A stretch of DNA of 59,245 nucleotides from Lachnospiraceae bacterium UBA1818 (GCA_904419285.1 CAJFQZ010000013.1:1-59245); one strand, 5' to 3'. Counted from the stretch's first letter, positions 7,702 to 18,532 are shown. Notes: a model not told the origin generated them from the letters alone. Made by a program: numbers and translations.

Positions 7702-10104
7702 ATGGACAACCAGAACAATAAAAACAATAGTCCGAACAACAATCGGCAGGGGTGGGGGATCATCCTCATTACAACTCTGCTGGTGGCTGTTGTTGTTATG
7801 GGATTATATTCTCTGATGCAGGGCACCGGCCCGGAAGAGATAAGTTATGATAAATTCCTGAAGCTTGTGGACAGCGGAAAAGTAGAAGAGGTCACACTCA
7901 GCAGCACCCGCATTTATATCACGCTGAAGGACAAAGCTGACACCGATGATTCGAAGGATGCTGCGTCAGACGCGCCGGAAAATACTGCGGCGGGGACTGG
8001 TGACGGCGGGGAAGCTTTGGGCAATGACACCGGCGACGGAGCCGGCGGAGCGGCAGATAATACAGCCGGCGGCGCGGATACGCCGGGGGATACAGATACC
8101 GCGGATGCGGCGGACAATTCTTCGGACGCCTCCGATGATGCTGCGGCAGGTACGGAAGACAACTCCGATGATGCTGCGGCAGGTACGGAAGACAACAGTG
8201 CAGATGTGTCGGATAACGCCGCAGACACGGAAGAACAGGATGGTAATACCGCAGACCTGGATTCTGAAGCGGACAATATCATCAGCCAGATCGAAAAGCA
8301 GGCAAGGGGCGGCAGAGAGAAAGAACCGGATTACTATACGGGCGTAGTCAATGATGATGCGTTATCCCAGCGGCTGGAAGAGCACGGCGTTACGTTCGGC
8401 GCAGAGGTGCCCGATACAGTAGGCTCCCTCTTTTTCGAGATCTTTGTCACTGTGATCCTGCCTATCGTCCTGCTGGTCATCCTGTTTAACTTCCTTATGA
8501 AGAAGATGACCAAGGGCGGCGGCATGATGGGGATCGGCAAGAGTAATGCCAAGATGTATATGGAGAAGGAGACCGGAGTCACTTTCCAGGATGTGGCTGG
8601 CGAGGATGAGGCGAAGGAGTCGCTCCAGGAGGTTGTCGATTTCCTTCACAATCCGGGAAAATACAGCGGGATCGGCGCGAAGCTCCCGAAGGGGGCTCTG
8701 CTTGTCGGACCTCCGGGAACAGGTAAGACGCTGCTCGCGAAAGCTGTCGCCGGGGAGGCAAAGGTTCCCTTCTTTTCCCTGTCCGGATCTGCATTCGTGG
8801 AGATGTATGTCGGAGTCGGCGCGTCCCGCGTGAGAGACCTGTTCAAGCAGGCGCAGCAGCAGGCGCCGTGCATCATCTTTATCGATGAGATCGATGCGAT
8901 CGGAAAAACACGTGATACGGCGATGGGCGGCAACGACGAGAGGGAACAGACGCTGAACCAGCTCCTTGCAGAGATGGACGGGTTCGATACGAACAAAGGA
9001 CTTCTGGTCCTTGCGGCGACGAACCGTCCGGAGATCCTCGATCCGGCGCTCCTGCGGCCGGGAAGGTTTGACAGGCGGATCATTGTGGACAAACCGGATC
9101 TGAAGGGGCGCATCGATATCCTGAAAGTACATGCGAAGGATGTCAGGATGGATGACAGTGTCGATCTTGAGGCAATCGCTCTTGCAACGTCGGGTGCGGT
9201 CGGCTCGGATCTGGCCAATATGATCAATGAAGCTGCGATCAATGCCGTGAAGCATGGCAGACAGGTCGTCAGCCAGAAGGATCTGTTTGAGGCAGTGGAG
9301 GTCGTCCTTGTTGGAAAAGAGAAGAAGGACCGCATCATGAGCAAGGAGGAGAGACGGATCGTCTCCTACCATGAAGTAGGCCACGCGCTTGTGACAGCCC
9401 TTCAGAAAAATACAGAACCGGTGCAGAAGATCACGATCGTGCCCAGGACGATGGGAGCGCTTGGATATGTGATGCAGACACCGGAGGAAGAGAAGTTCCT
9501 GAATACGAAGAAGGAGCTGGAAGCCATGATCGTCGTCGCTCTCGGCGGACGTGCGGCGGAGGAGCTGGTCTTTGACACTGTGACGACCGGAGCGGCCAAT
9601 GACATTGAGCAGGCAACCAAGATCGCGAGAGCGATGATCACTCAGTACGGAATGTCCGAACGATTCGGCCTGATGGGGCTTGAGTCCATCCAGAACCGTT
9701 ATCTGGACGGGCGTGCAGTAATGAACTGCGGCGAGGCTACCGCGAGCGAGATCGACGAAGAAGTCATGCGGATGCTGAAAGCAGCGTACGAGGAGGCAAA
9801 GAAGCTCCTGAGTGAGAACCGGGAGGCTCTTGACAAGATCGCAGCGTTCCTGATCGAGAGAGAGACGATCACAGGAAAAGAATTTATGAAGATCTTCCGT
9901 GAGGTGAAGGGAATTCCGGAGCCTGAATCAGATTCGGAAGGAGAAGCGCGCAGGGAAGAGCGAATCGCGATGAAGCCGGTGGAGGACAGACCGGGAACGG
10001 ATACAGAAGAGACTGCCGGTGAGATCCGGGAGGAGAACGTTCGTCCGGCGGCCGGAGAAGAGAGCGGGAACCCGGCGGTGCAGGATGAAAATGCACAGAA
10101 TTAA
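7702..10104 (+). CDS. ftsH: ATP-dependent zinc metalloprotease FtsH, with acidic insert
   Basis: This membrane-anchored AAA+ protease degrades misfolded and regulatory proteins. The 800 residues are longer than the usual ~600-650. Order: TM1 ~18-39, extracytoplasmic domain, TM2 ~240-266, AAA domain with Walker A GPPGTGKT (336-343) and Walker [10 protein letters not shown], then the M41 protease domain with zinc site HEVGH (557-561). A low-complexity Asp/Ala/Gly/Thr-rich stretch of roughly 125 residues (about 76-205) sits between TM1 and TM2, inside the extracytoplasmic domain, and contains an exact tandem repeat. The C-terminal ~60 residues are also acidic. The start is the ATG after AGGAGG. 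The core enzyme is certain; the role of the insert is unknown. Confidence 0.97.
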   Translation: MDNQNNKNNSPNNNRQGWGIILITTLLVAVVVMGLYSLMQGTGPEEISYDKFLKLVDSGKVEEVTLSSTRIYITLKDKADTDDSKDAASDAPENTAAGTGDGGEALGNDTGDGAGGAADNTAGGADTPGDTDTADAADNSSDASDDAAAGTEDNSDDAAAGTEDNSADVSDNAADTEEQDGNTADLDSEADNIISQIEKQARGGREKEPDYYTGVVNDDALSQRLEEHGVTFGAEVPDTVGSLFFEIFVTVILPIVLLVILFNFLMKKMTKGGGMMGIGKSNAKMYMEKETGVTFQDVAGEDEAKESLQEVVDFLHNPGKYSGIGAKLPKGALLVGPPGTGKTLLAKAVAGEAKVPFFSLSGSAFVEMYVGVGASRVRDLFKQAQQQAPCIIFIDEIDAIGKTRDTAMGGNDEREQTLNQLLAEMDGFDTNKGLLVLAATNRPEILDPALLRPGRFDRRIIVDKPDLKGRIDILKVHAKDVRMDDSVDLEAIALATSGAVGSDLANMINEAAINAVKHGRQVVSQKDLFEAVEVVLVGKEKKDRIMSKEERRIVSYHEVGHALVTALQKNTEPVQKITIVPRTMGALGYVMQTPEEEKFLNTKKELEAMIVVALGGRAAEELVFDTVTTGAANDIEQATKIARAMITQYGMSERFGLMGLESIQNRYLDGRAVMNCGEATASEIDEEVMRMLKAAYEEAKKLLSENREALDKIAAFLIERETITGKEFMKIFREVKGIPEPESDSEGEARREERIAMKPVEDRPGTDTEETAGEIREENVRPAAGEESGNPAVQDENAQN
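8131..8196 (+). repeat. 33-bp exact tandem repeat in ftsH
   Basis: Bases 8131-8163 are repeated exactly at 8164-8196. They encode [11 protein letters not shown] twice within the acidic extracytoplasmic insert of FtsH. The period is a multiple of three, so copy-number change would keep the frame. Confidence 0.95.
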
Positions 10105-10121
10105 ATAGAGATGTGATAAGA

Positions 10122-10165
10122 GGATGCCGTCAGGACAGAAGAGTCCTGGCGGCATCCGTTTGTTT
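10122..10165 (+). terminator. rho-independent terminator after ftsH
   Basis: A 15-nt near-perfect stem (GGATGCCGTCAGGAC with its complement at 10143-10157) around a short AGAAGA loop is followed by GTTTGTTTT. Confidence 0.85.
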
Positions 10166-10256
10166 TACAGAATATTGAAAAAAGCACTGATTATACAGAT
10201 AAAACTGTGTAAAATACATACAAAATAGAAACGAGTATGATAATTGTTGGCAAATA

Positions 10257-10285
10257 TTGACAAAAGATGAGGGGGCATTTACAAT
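10257..10285 (+). promoter_or_regulatory. promoter of the first GH84 gene
   Basis: Consensus TTGACA (10257-10262) and TACAAT (10280-10285) are separated by 17 bp, about 76 bp upstream of the glycosidase start. The match implies a strong sigmaA promoter and a ~70-nt leader. Confidence 0.8.
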
Positions 10286-10361
10286 AAAATTATCTGTGGG
10301 ATCATAAGTCAGAAGTTCCACGCTTTGTGATCAAAAAGGAAGCAGAAAAAAGGAGGAAAAA

Positions 10362-13300
10362 ATGAAGAAAAATCTATGCAGAAAGGGGATCTGCGGATGG
10401 CTGTCGCTCTCCATGGTGCTGACCGGCATGAGCGGAAGCGCGCTTGCTCTTCATGCGGAAGAAGTGCAGGCAGAAGAGACTGCGTCGGTCACAGCTGACA
10501 TCTATCCGAAGCCCCAGAACGAGACCTACCTCTCAGATGAGGGAATGAACCTGTCCGGCGAAGTGAACATCGTTGTCCATGGAGACCAGGAGGAAGCGAC
10601 AATTCCGAAGCTTCAGGAAATGCTGGCAGACAATGGCTATACGTATGTCCAGGGAGACTACGATGCCTCAAAGTCGAATATTATCATCTCCTCGTCAAGA
10701 GAGCACTGTGACGAGTGTATGAAGACGGAAAGTGAAGCCCTGGATCATACGGAGGGCTATGTACTCTCGTCCTCAGACGATGAGAACGTGAATGGAGACG
10801 TCACGATCGTCGGCAGCGATGCAGACGGCGCATATTACGGAATCATGACGCTTCGGCAGATGCTGGAGCAGAAGAGCAGCGGAGGAAAGATCGCGGAAGT
10901 GACTATCGAGGACTATCCGGAGATCGAGTTCCGCGGCTATATCGAAGGTTTCTACGGGTATCCGTGGACTCATGAAGAGCGGATGAGCCTGATGGAGGAT
11001 ACGGCGAAATATAAGATGAATACATACATCTATGCGCCCAAGGATGATCCGTACCACAGGACCAACTGGAAGGAGCTTTATCCGGAGGAACAGGCACAGC
11101 AGATCGCGGAACTTGCTCAGGCTGGGCATGACAATAATTTCAACTTCTGCTGGACGATCCATCCCGGCGCGACACTGCAGTTCAACGATACGGATTTCCA
11201 GGCTCTGATCAATAAGTATGAGCAGCTCTACGATCTTGGCGTCCGCCAGTTCGGTGTGCTGTTCGACGACACCAATGACTGGTACAACGGATCTGCCCAG
11301 GTATCTTTCATCAACCGGATCGACGATGAATTCGTGAAGGCAAAGGGTGACGTGAGGCCGCTGATCGTTGTCTCTGCCCGTTATAATTCGGCGTGGGGAC
11401 CGACCGTGAGCTACTTCAGGCCTTATATGAGCGATCTTCATAAGGATATCCAGATCATGTGGACCGGCGCGGCAACAATGTCCAACATCTCACATGATGT
11501 ATATGAGTGGCCGAAGTCATGGACCGGCGTGGACAGAGATCTCGCAGTATGGTGGAACTATCCGGTAAATGACTACTGCGACGGCAAGCTTCTGATGGCT
11601 CCGCTCCACAACCTGAACCCGGATCTTGACAATGTGACCGGATTCTTCTCGAATCCGATGCAGCAGGCTGACGCTTCCAAAGTAGCGCTGTACAGTATTG
11701 CCGATTACACGTGGAATACGGATGCGTTTGACTATAAGAGCAGCTGGGAGCGCTCCATTGAAGAACTGGTGCCGGAGGCGAGCGATGCCTTCAAGCATTT
11801 CGCGGAAGATACATCCTATCTGAAGGATGACGGCGGAAGCAGCGGCGAATTCCTGTACAATGAGTCTTGGAACAGCGTTGACCTGATCAATAACCTGAAC
11901 GCTGCGATCACGGCAGGAACAGATATCAGTGCGCCCGCTCAGGCGCTGATGGACAAGTTTGTCCAGATCCAGGAAGATGCGGCTGCGCTGGCAGACATCA
12001 GCAATGCGAATCTCCTGGAAGAGATCAATGAACACAGAGAGGCTTACGCATCTCTTGGCGTGGCAGGAGAGAATGCCGTCAAGGCACTCCTCGCAGCGAC
12101 AGACGGAGATCTGGCGGGCTGGGTGAGCTGCAATGCAGAAGCGCTGGAAGCGCTGGATGATTCCAACAGCCACATTATCGTCAGCCTGGAAGACAGCGGA
12201 ATAAAGCAGAGCGCGGCAGAGGTCGGAACACAGTATCTTAAGCCGGCGGTTACCAATATCCTCAATGAGGCAGAATCCAGGATCGGCGGTTCCGCATTTG
12301 AGCAGCTGGAGACAGAGGTCACAGATGCGGACGGCGTGATCGAGTGCAGTGTGAGCCAGGATCAGGGCAGATACACGATCACCGACGCGTCAGCGTCTCT
12401 GGATCCGGATGAGGCGGTACAGATCGCGCTGCCGAAGGCAATGCAGATCAGCAGCATCGTGATGCAGGCAGATATCACAGAAGGACTTGTTATGGAGACA
12501 AGCCTGAACGGGATCGACTGGACTGCGGCCGAGACGTCCACAGAAGACGGTGTGATGACGATGAGCACACAGACAGCAGCTGCGTTTATCAGGATCGTCA
12601 ACACAGGAGAGTCTGCGATTGAGCTGAACATCAGCAGCCTGGCAGTATCGCCGGTGTATAAGGCAAGCCCGAGTATTTCCACGTCGATGGGAACTTATGA
12701 AAACTATGTGATCGGAAACGGACTGGACGGAAACATGGATACAAAGTACTGGTCCAATGCGGCTCCGTCAGTGGGAAGCTATATCCAGGTGGATCTTGGA
12801 AAAGTCATGCCTCTGTATGATATCAAGGGATATTTCGACATGACAGACACCTTTAACAGTGGAAAAGTAGAGATCTCCCAGGACGGCATTCAGTGGACGG
12901 ATATCGGAGCGATCGCATACGAGACCGTCAACGGCAAATATGTGACTACGAACAATGCAGAGGGCGCGATGACAAGATATTTCCGCTTTACGAACACTGC
13001 CAGCCAGAACAGCTGGATCCAGCTCTTTGATGTAGAGTTCAATACAACAGTGGCGGCGGGAGATGACACGGTGGTCGTCACGGAGGCGAGCAAAGGTGAT
13101 AATCACGTCTATGCGGCGGACGGCAGTCTCTCTACGGCATACACGCCGGAGACAGTGGAAGAGGGAGATTACCTGATCTACCATACGTCCCGCATCACAA
13201 CCATCGGAACTCTCCGTATCCTGCAGGACAGCGCGTCAATCTGTAATGCGACAGTGTCTATCCTGACCGCAGATTCTGATGAGTGGAAGGAGATCGGTAC

Positions 13301-14375
13301 TCTGGATTCTGCTCTTGCGGAATTCGAGATCAACGATACAGTGCTGGAAGTGAAGCTGACATTCCATGAAGGAAATCCGGCACCGGTGATCTATGAGATC
13401 ATTCCGTCCGCCGGCGAAAAGAAACCGGAAGAGCCGGAGCCGGCGGAAGAGATTTCCACAGCGGTTCTGGAATATTCGATCGATCTCGCAGAAAGCGTGG
13501 ATGTAGATGCGGATGTAGCGGATGTGGTGAAGGCAAACTTTGAAAATGCTCTTCAGAATGCGAAAGATATCCTTGAAAAAGTACAGGCGGGAGACGCCGG
13601 GGTGACACAGGCGGATGTTGACAGTGCATGGCAGAACCTGATCAAGGCGATCCAGTATCTGGAGTTCAAACAGGTGGACAAGACCGATCTTGAGAAAGTG
13701 ATCGCGCTGGCAGAGGAGATGAACAACAATCTGGATGCATATCTGGATGCCGGAAAAGAAGCGTTCACAACAGCTCTGGCAGCAGCGAAGGATGTTTACG
13801 AAGATGCCAATGTAGTGGATCAGGAAGAGGTCAGCGCAGCATGGCAGAACCTTCTGGATGCGATGGCGAACCTGATGCTCAAACCGGATAAGGGGCTCCT
13901 GGAAGATCTGATCGCACAGGCGGAAAGCCTGAATGAGGCGGACTACGAAGCGCAGAGCTTCGCGCTGATGCGTACTGCTCTTGCAGCAGCAAAGGAAGCG
14001 GCGGCAGATGAAAATGCAACACAGGAAGACGTGGATGCATCTGCGGCAGCCCTTAAGGATGCGATCGCAAATCTGACTGCTTCTGTCAGCACTGACGGAC
14101 AGCAGACCGGAGAGAGCCAGCCGGCAGGAAACAGTGGAAGCGGTACTCAGACAGGATCTGACATCAAGATCCAGGGACAGACAGCCGGCGCTTCAGGTAA
14201 GACAGGTTCTTCGTCCGCGGGCACGGCATCAGCTTCCAAGACATCTGTTTCTTCCGGAGCGAGTGCTGTAAAGACAGGCGACTCTGCCAATGTACTTCCG
14301 ATCGCGGCGGCTGCGGCAGCAGCGCTTACGGCCGGAGCGGCAGTGGTGCTTCTCAGGAAGAAAGAGAACAATTAA
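10362..14375 (+). CDS. secreted, wall-anchored GH84 beta-N-acetylglucosaminidase (hyaluronidase/NagH-J type)
   Basis: This 1337-residue surface enzyme should release beta-linked N-acetylglucosamine from glycans. Order: signal peptide (~1-33), a GH20b/GH84-type N-terminal domain starting IYPKPQNETY, a GH84 barrel with GYIEGFYGYPW and TYIYAPKDDPYHR, and the catalytic Asp pair in VLFDDTND (Asp302, Asp303). A helical region, a CBM32-like beta domain (~765-893), three FIVAR-like helical repeats (~1029-1239) and a Ser/Gly/Thr linker follow. It ends with sorting signal VKTGD (K1304), a hydrophobic segment and RKKENN. Both catalytic aspartates are present. It has its own promoter, AGGAGG site and terminator. 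The C-terminal module is shared with the enzymes at 45027 and 51392. Exact substrate (hyaluronan, mucin or O-GlcNAc) is not determinable. Confidence 0.93.
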   Translation: MKKNLCRKGICGWLSLSMVLTGMSGSALALHAEEVQAEETASVTADIYPKPQNETYLSDEGMNLSGEVNIVVHGDQEEATIPKLQEMLADNGYTYVQGDYDASKSNIIISSSREHCDECMKTESEALDHTEGYVLSSSDDENVNGDVTIVGSDADGAYYGIMTLRQMLEQKSSGGKIAEVTIEDYPEIEFRGYIEGFYGYPWTHEERMSLMEDTAKYKMNTYIYAPKDDPYHRTNWKELYPEEQAQQIAELAQAGHDNNFNFCWTIHPGATLQFNDTDFQALINKYEQLYDLGVRQFGVLFDDTNDWYNGSAQVSFINRIDDEFVKAKGDVRPLIVVSARYNSAWGPTVSYFRPYMSDLHKDIQIMWTGAATMSNISHDVYEWPKSWTGVDRDLAVWWNYPVNDYCDGKLLMAPLHNLNPDLDNVTGFFSNPMQQADASKVALYSIADYTWNTDAFDYKSSWERSIEELVPEASDAFKHFAEDTSYLKDDGGSSGEFLYNESWNSVDLINNLNAAITAGTDISAPAQALMDKFVQIQEDAAALADISNANLLEEINEHREAYASLGVAGENAVKALLAATDGDLAGWVSCNAEALEALDDSNSHIIVSLEDSGIKQSAAEVGTQYLKPAVTNILNEAESRIGGSAFEQLETEVTDADGVIECSVSQDQGRYTITDASASLDPDEAVQIALPKAMQISSIVMQADITEGLVMETSLNGIDWTAAETSTEDGVMTMSTQTAAAFIRIVNTGESAIELNISSLAVSPVYKASPSISTSMGTYENYVIGNGLDGNMDTKYWSNAAPSVGSYIQVDLGKVMPLYDIKGYFDMTDTFNSGKVEISQDGIQWTDIGAIAYETVNGKYVTTNNAEGAMTRYFRFTNTASQNSWIQLFDVEFNTTVAAGDDTVVVTEASKGDNHVYAADGSLSTAYTPETVEEGDYLIYHTSRITTIGTLRILQDSASICNATVSILTADSDEWKEIGTLDSALAEFEINDTVLEVKLTFHEGNPAPVIYEIIPSAGEKKPEEPEPAEEISTAVLEYSIDLAESVDVDADVADVVKANFENALQNAKDILEKVQAGDAGVTQADVDSAWQNLIKAIQYLEFKQVDKTDLEKVIALAEEMNNNLDAYLDAGKEAFTTALAAAKDVYEDANVVDQEEVSAAWQNLLDAMANLMLKPDKGLLEDLIAQAESLNEADYEAQSFALMRTALAAAKEAAADENATQEDVDASAAALKDAIANLTASVSTDGQQTGESQPAGNSGSGTQTGSDIKIQGQTAGASGKTGSSSAGTASASKTSVSSGASAVKTGDSANVLPIAAAAAAALTAGAAVVLLRKKENN

Positions 14376-14432
14376 GTGATTTTCCGTTCCGTTTTTTCTG
14401 AAACGAGGACAGTCTCTCCACAGAGAGCGTAT

Positions 14433-14471
14433 GGGCAGGATGCTTGAACAGGCATCCAGCCCTCTTTTTTT
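14433..14471 (+). terminator. terminator after the GH84 gene
   Basis: An 11-bp stem with one mismatch (GGGCAGGATGC / GCATCCAGCCC) and a 7-8 nt loop is followed by CTCTTTTTTT. It lies across the only longer in-frame extension of uvrC, showing that the extension is not translated. Confidence 0.85.
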
Positions 14472-14472
14472 C

Positions 14473-14501
14473 TTGTTCTTTCTGAGAGAAGACAGTATAA
14501 T
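14473..14501 (+). promoter_or_regulatory. possible uvrC promoter very close to the start codon
   Basis: A perfect TATAAT (14496-14501) with TTGTTC 17 bp upstream (14473-14478) ends only 7 bp before the uvrC ATG. Initiation at the usual distance would place the 5' end at or next to the start codon. Confidence 0.45.
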
Positions 14502-14508
14502 AGTTAGC

Positions 14509-16359
14509 ATGGAAAATAATAATTTTGATATACAGGAAGAATTGAAAAAACTGCCGGGGAGACCCGGCGTCTATATCATGCATGACGAGAAGGATAACAT
14601 CATCTATGTGGGGAAGGCGATCAGTCTGAAGAACCGTGTCAGACAGTATTTTCAGAGCAGCCGGAACAAAGGAGTCAAGATTGAACAGATGGTGACGCAT
14701 ATCCGGCGTTTTGAGTATATCGTGACGGACTCAGAGCTTGAGGCGCTGGTCCTGGAGTGTAATCTGATCAAGGAACACCGGCCGAAATACAATACCATGC
14801 TCATGGATGATAAGACATATCCGTTCATCAAAGTGACGACTAATGAACCATTTCCCAGAGTCATCCTTTCGCGGAAGATGCTGAAGGACAAGGCAAAATA
14901 TTTCGGACCCTACACCAGTGCGCAGGCAGTCAGGGATACGATCGATCTGATCCATAAGCTGTATCATGTCAGGAGCTGCAACAGGAATCTGCCCAGGGAC
15001 ACCGGGAAAGAGAGACCCTGCCTGAACTATCATATCAAGCAGTGCGATGCGCCCTGTCAGGGATATATCTCCCAGGAAGAGTACGGAAAATCGATCAATG
15101 AGGTGATCCGTTTCCTGAACGGGCACTATGACAGTATACTCAGCGAGCTGGAGAAAAAGATGAACGAGGCATCAGAGGCGCTGGAGTTTGAACGTGCGAT
15201 CGAGTATCGGGAACTGCTGAACAGTGTGAAAAAAGTAGCGCAGAAGCAGAAGATAACGGACTCCAGCGGCGAGGACAGGGATGTACTGGCAGTGGCGTCA
15301 GGAGAGGAAGATGCGGTCGTACAGGTATTCTTTATCCGGGGAGGACGTCTGATCGGCAGGGATCACTTTTATCTGCGGATCTCGAAAGGAGAGTCAAAGG
15401 GCAGTATTCTGGACAGCTTTATCAAACAGTATTATGCCGGTACGCCTTACATCCCGGGAGAACTGATGCTTCAGGAAGATGTGGAAGAGCGGGAACTCCT
15501 GGAGACGTGGCTCACAGCGAAGCGGGGACAGAAGGTTACGCTGCGGATACCGAAAAAAGGCACGAAGGAAAAGCTTGTGGAGCTGGCAGCGGAGAACGCC
15601 AGGCTTGTCCTTACCAAGGATAAGGAGCGCCTGAAGCGTGAAGAGGGGAGGACGATCGGAGCGGTGAAGGAGATCGCTTCGCTCCTCGGACTGGATGAGA
15701 TCACAAGGATGGAGGCATATGATATCTCCAACACAAACGGCTTTGAATCCGTCGGTTCCATGGTCGTGTATGAAAGAGGAAGACCGAAGCGGAATGATTA
15801 CAGAAAATTTAAGATCAAGGGGATCAAGGGCGCCGATGATTACGGCAGCATGAGAGAAGTGCTGACACGCAGATTTACCCACGGGCTGAAGGAGCGCCGG
15901 GAAAATAAGGAGCTGGGCAAATTTACGGTTTTCCCGGATCTGATCCTTATGGATGGAGGAAAAGGCCAGGTGAACGTAGCGCTTCAGGTGCTGGATGAGC
16001 TGCATCTGAACATTCCCGTATGCGGCATGGTGAAGGATGATTATCACAGGACAAGAGGGTTATACTACCATAATGAGGAGATCCCCATTGACAAGTCGTC
16101 GGAAGCGTTCCGCCTGATCACCAGGATCCAGGATGAGGCGCACCGTTTTGCCATTGAATATCACAGGCAGCTCCGCAGCAAAGGCCAGGTACACTCTATA
16201 CTGGATGATATCGACGGGATCGGCCCGGCCAGGAGAAAGGCGCTTATGCGCAGCTACTCAAGCCTTGACGCGATCCGGGAAGCGAGCGTGGAAGAGCTGG
16301 CAAAAATCCCTTCCATGAACGAAAAAGCCGCTGAATCGGTATACAACTTTTTTCATTAG
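14509..16359 (+). CDS. uvrC: excinuclease ABC subunit C
   Basis: UvrC makes both incisions around DNA lesions in nucleotide excision repair together with UvrA and UvrB. The 616 residues have the standard layout: GIY-YIG nuclease at the N-terminus ([18 protein letters not shown]), a cysteine-containing region ([14 protein letters not shown]), a UVR motif binding UvrB (~200-235), an RNase H-like nuclease domain ([21 protein letters not shown]) and terminal helix-hairpin-helix motifs ([13 protein letters not shown]). The start chosen is MENNNFDIQ; upstream codons run through a terminator. No good ribosome-binding site is seen, consistent with the close -10 box. The partner gene uvrB is interrupted at 55481 in this same window, which would compromise this pathway. 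Confidence 0.96.
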   Translation: MENNNFDIQEELKKLPGRPGVYIMHDEKDNIIYVGKAISLKNRVRQYFQSSRNKGVKIEQMVTHIRRFEYIVTDSELEALVLECNLIKEHRPKYNTMLMDDKTYPFIKVTTNEPFPRVILSRKMLKDKAKYFGPYTSAQAVRDTIDLIHKLYHVRSCNRNLPRDTGKERPCLNYHIKQCDAPCQGYISQEEYGKSINEVIRFLNGHYDSILSELEKKMNEASEALEFERAIEYRELLNSVKKVAQKQKITDSSGEDRDVLAVASGEEDAVVQVFFIRGGRLIGRDHFYLRISKGESKGSILDSFIKQYYAGTPYIPGELMLQEDVEERELLETWLTAKRGQKVTLRIPKKGTKEKLVELAAENARLVLTKDKERLKREEGRTIGAVKEIASLLGLDEITRMEAYDISNTNGFESVGSMVVYERGRPKRNDYRKFKIKGIKGADDYGSMREVLTRRFTHGLKERRENKELGKFTVFPDLILMDGGKGQVNVALQVLDELHLNIPVCGMVKDDYHRTRGLYYHNEEIPIDKSSEAFRLITRIQDEAHRFAIEYHRQLRSKGQVHSILDDIDGIGPARRKALMRSYSSLDAIREASVEELAKIPSMNEKAAESVYNFFH

Positions 16360-16438
16360 TGATATAATGAACGCATAGCGTCGAACACAGAATTTTCGGA
16401 GCACATAAGCAGAAAAATCAAGAAAAGGAGAAAGATAG

Positions 16439-17371
16439 ATGGAGCATGGCGTAACACTTACAGAAATGGTTCAGAAAATGAATTTGAAAAATCTGACGCC
16501 GAATGTTGAGCTGGTCGGGAAAGAAGTGAATATTCCGGATGTGAACAGACCGGCCCTGCAGCTTGCAGGTTTTTTTGAACATTTTGATTCGGACCGGGTC
16601 CAGATCATCGGATACGTGGAGTATACCTATCTGCAGACTCTTACGGAGGAGAGAAAAACAGAGATTTATGAGAAGATGCTGAAGCGCAAGGTACCCTGCG
16701 TCGTGTTCAGCAGGAGCCTTCCGCCGGAGGAGAGCTTCCTGAGGATCGCACAGGAGAGGGACGTGCCGGTGTTCAGCACGGAGAAGAAGACCTCTTCTTT
16801 CATGAGCGAGCTGATCCGCTGGCTGAATGTAAAGCTTGCACCCTGTATCTCCATTCATGGAGTCCTGGTCGATGTTTACGGCGTCGGCGTCCTTATCATG
16901 GGAGAGAGCGGGATCGGAAAGAGCGAGGCGGCACTTGAGCTGATCAAGAGAGGACACAGACTTGTAACGGATGATGTTGTTGAGATCAGGAAAGTCAGTG
17001 ACGAGACACTGGTCGGTTCAGCGCCGGATATCACAAAACATTTTATCGAGCTTCGCGGTATCGGTATCGTGGATGTAAAATCCATGTTCGGTGTTCAGAG
17101 CGTAAGAGAGACGCAGAACATTGATCTTGTCATCACTCTGGAAGACTGGAGCCGTGATAAGGAGTACGACAGACTCGGACTGGAAGAAGAGTATACAGAA
17201 TTTCTCGGAAATAAGGTGGTCTGCCACAGTATTCCGATCCGTCCGGGAAGAAATCTTGCAATCATTGTGGAATCAGCTGCTGTCAACCACAGACAGAAGC
17301 AGATGGGATATAATGCGGCACAGGAACTCTATAAGAGAGTCCAGGAGAACCTTGCCAAGAGAAGTAATTAA
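16439..17371 (+). CDS. hprK: HPr kinase/phosphorylase
   Basis: This bifunctional enzyme phosphorylates HPr of the PTS on serine with ATP and removes the phosphate again, setting carbon catabolite repression in Firmicutes. The 310 residues are the typical length. The N-terminal domain is followed by the catalytic P-loop GESGIGKSE (residues 155-163) and the family signature region around ELRGIGIVDVKSMFG. A AAGGAG site precedes the ATG. The glucokinase gene follows after 17 bp, forming a carbon-control pair. Confidence 0.97.
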   Translation: MEHGVTLTEMVQKMNLKNLTPNVELVGKEVNIPDVNRPALQLAGFFEHFDSDRVQIIGYVEYTYLQTLTEERKTEIYEKMLKRKVPCVVFSRSLPPEESFLRIAQERDVPVFSTEKKTSSFMSELIRWLNVKLAPCISIHGVLVDVYGVGVLIMGESGIGKSEAALELIKRGHRLVTDDVVEIRKVSDETLVGSAPDITKHFIELRGIGIVDVKSMFGVQSVRETQNIDLVITLEDWSRDKEYDRLGLEEEYTEFLGNKVVCHSIPIRPGRNLAIIVESAAVNHRQKQMGYNAAQELYKRVQENLAKRSN

Positions 17372-17388
17372 AGAGAGGAGAACGGAAA

Positions 17389-18324
17389 ATGAAATACTGT
17401 TTTGGAGTGGACATCGGCGGAACGACCGTCAAAATGGGCCTGCTGGAAGAAGGGGGAAGAATCGTTGAAAAGTGGGAGATCACCACAGATACTTCAGAGG
17501 AAGGCAGGGCAATCCTCCCCAATGTGGCAGCGTCAATAGAGAAAAAGATGGAGGAGCACAATCTTGACAAGAGCGATGTCATCGGTATCGGCGCAGGTGT
17601 TCCGGCTCCGGTGACCGCAGAGGGCGTTGTGAACGGAAGCGCCAATCTGGGATGGAATTATAAAGAAGTGAAGAAAGAACTGGAAGAGCTTACCGGTATG
17701 AAGGCATGCATCGGAAACGACGCGAATGTTGCGGCTCTGGGAGAAATGTGGAAAGGCGGCGGAGCCGGTGAGAAGAATGTGATCATGGTGACGCTCGGAA
17801 CAGGTGTCGGCGGAGGCGTTATCATTGACGGAAGAGTTCTTGTAGGTGCCAATGGAGCCGGAGGAGAGATCGGTCATCTCTGTGTAAATTATGAAGAGAC
17901 AGACAAGTGCGGATGCGGCAACTGCGGCTGCCTGGAGCAGTACGCGTCAGCTACCGGGATCGTCCGCCTTGCGAAGAAAAAACTGGGACAGGAACTGCGC
18001 CCGACAATCCTGAAAAAAGAGGATGTAACCGCAAAGGATGTGTTTGATGCGGTTAAGGCCGGAGATGAGACGGCGAAAGAGATCGCTGTAGAATTCGGAA
18101 GATATCTCGGATATGCGCTTGCAAATCTTGCGGCTGTTCTGGATCCGGCAGTGATCGTGATCGGCGGAGGCGTATCCAAGGCCGGAGAAGTGCTTATTCC
18201 GTACATAAGAGAGCCATTCATGGAGCGAGCTTTTTTCGCAAATAAAAATGTGAAGTTTGCTCTTGCTACGCTGGAAAATGACGCCGGAATCTGCGGCGCG
18301 GCAAAGCTGGTCCTGGAGGACTGA
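17389..18324 (+). CDS. glcK: ROK-family glucokinase
   Basis: A cytoplasmic glucose kinase of the ROK family, 311 residues. Visible features are the N-terminal ATP-phosphate motif FGVDIGGTTVKMGL, the sugar-binding GNDANVAALGE, and the ROK zinc motif CGCGNCGCLEQ near residue 170 with its histidine in GEIGHLCV. A GAGAGGAG site precedes the ATG, and hprK lies 17 bp upstream, so both are likely cotranscribed. ROK kinases can also act on N-acetylmannosamine or fructose; glucose is the best guess from the CNCGC type and hprK context. The symbol glcK follows Gram-positive usage. Confidence 0.9.
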   Translation: MKYCFGVDIGGTTVKMGLLEEGGRIVEKWEITTDTSEEGRAILPNVAASIEKKMEEHNLDKSDVIGIGAGVPAPVTAEGVVNGSANLGWNYKEVKKELEELTGMKACIGNDANVAALGEMWKGGGAGEKNVIMVTLGTGVGGGVIIDGRVLVGANGAGGEIGHLCVNYEETDKCGCGNCGCLEQYASATGIVRLAKKKLGQELRPTILKKEDVTAKDVFDAVKAGDETAKEIAVEFGRYLGYALANLAAVLDPAVIVIGGGVSKAGEVLIPYIREPFMERAFFANKNVKFALATLENDAGICGAAKLVLED

Positions 18325-18404
18325 GAACAGGGGCCTGTAAGGCGGCAGCATGACCTGCGGCCGTATAACCGATAGGGAAAAAGAAGAATAGAGGATAAGA
18401 ATAA

Positions 18405-18466
18405 GGAGGCTGTGCACCGCTGAAGATCTAAGATCTTTCGAGGCGGTGCGCAGCCTCCTTTATTCT
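18405..18466 (+). terminator. terminator after hprK-glucokinase
   Basis: A 16-bp stem with one mismatch (18405-18420 with 18443-18458) has an inner AGATCT dyad and is followed by TTTATTCTTT. Confidence 0.8.
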
Positions 18467-18486
18467 TTGCTATGCCTTATAGAGAC

Positions 18487-18518
18487 AAAAGCAGGCGGCA
18501 TATGTGTATGCCGCCTGC
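18487..18518 (-). terminator. terminator of the penicillin-binding protein gene
   Basis: On the minus strand a perfect 12-bp stem (GCAGGCGGCATA and complement, 4-nt loop) is followed by TTTTGTCTCT, just after the PBP stop codon. Confidence 0.85.
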
Positions 18519-18532
18519 CTTGAATATTGACC

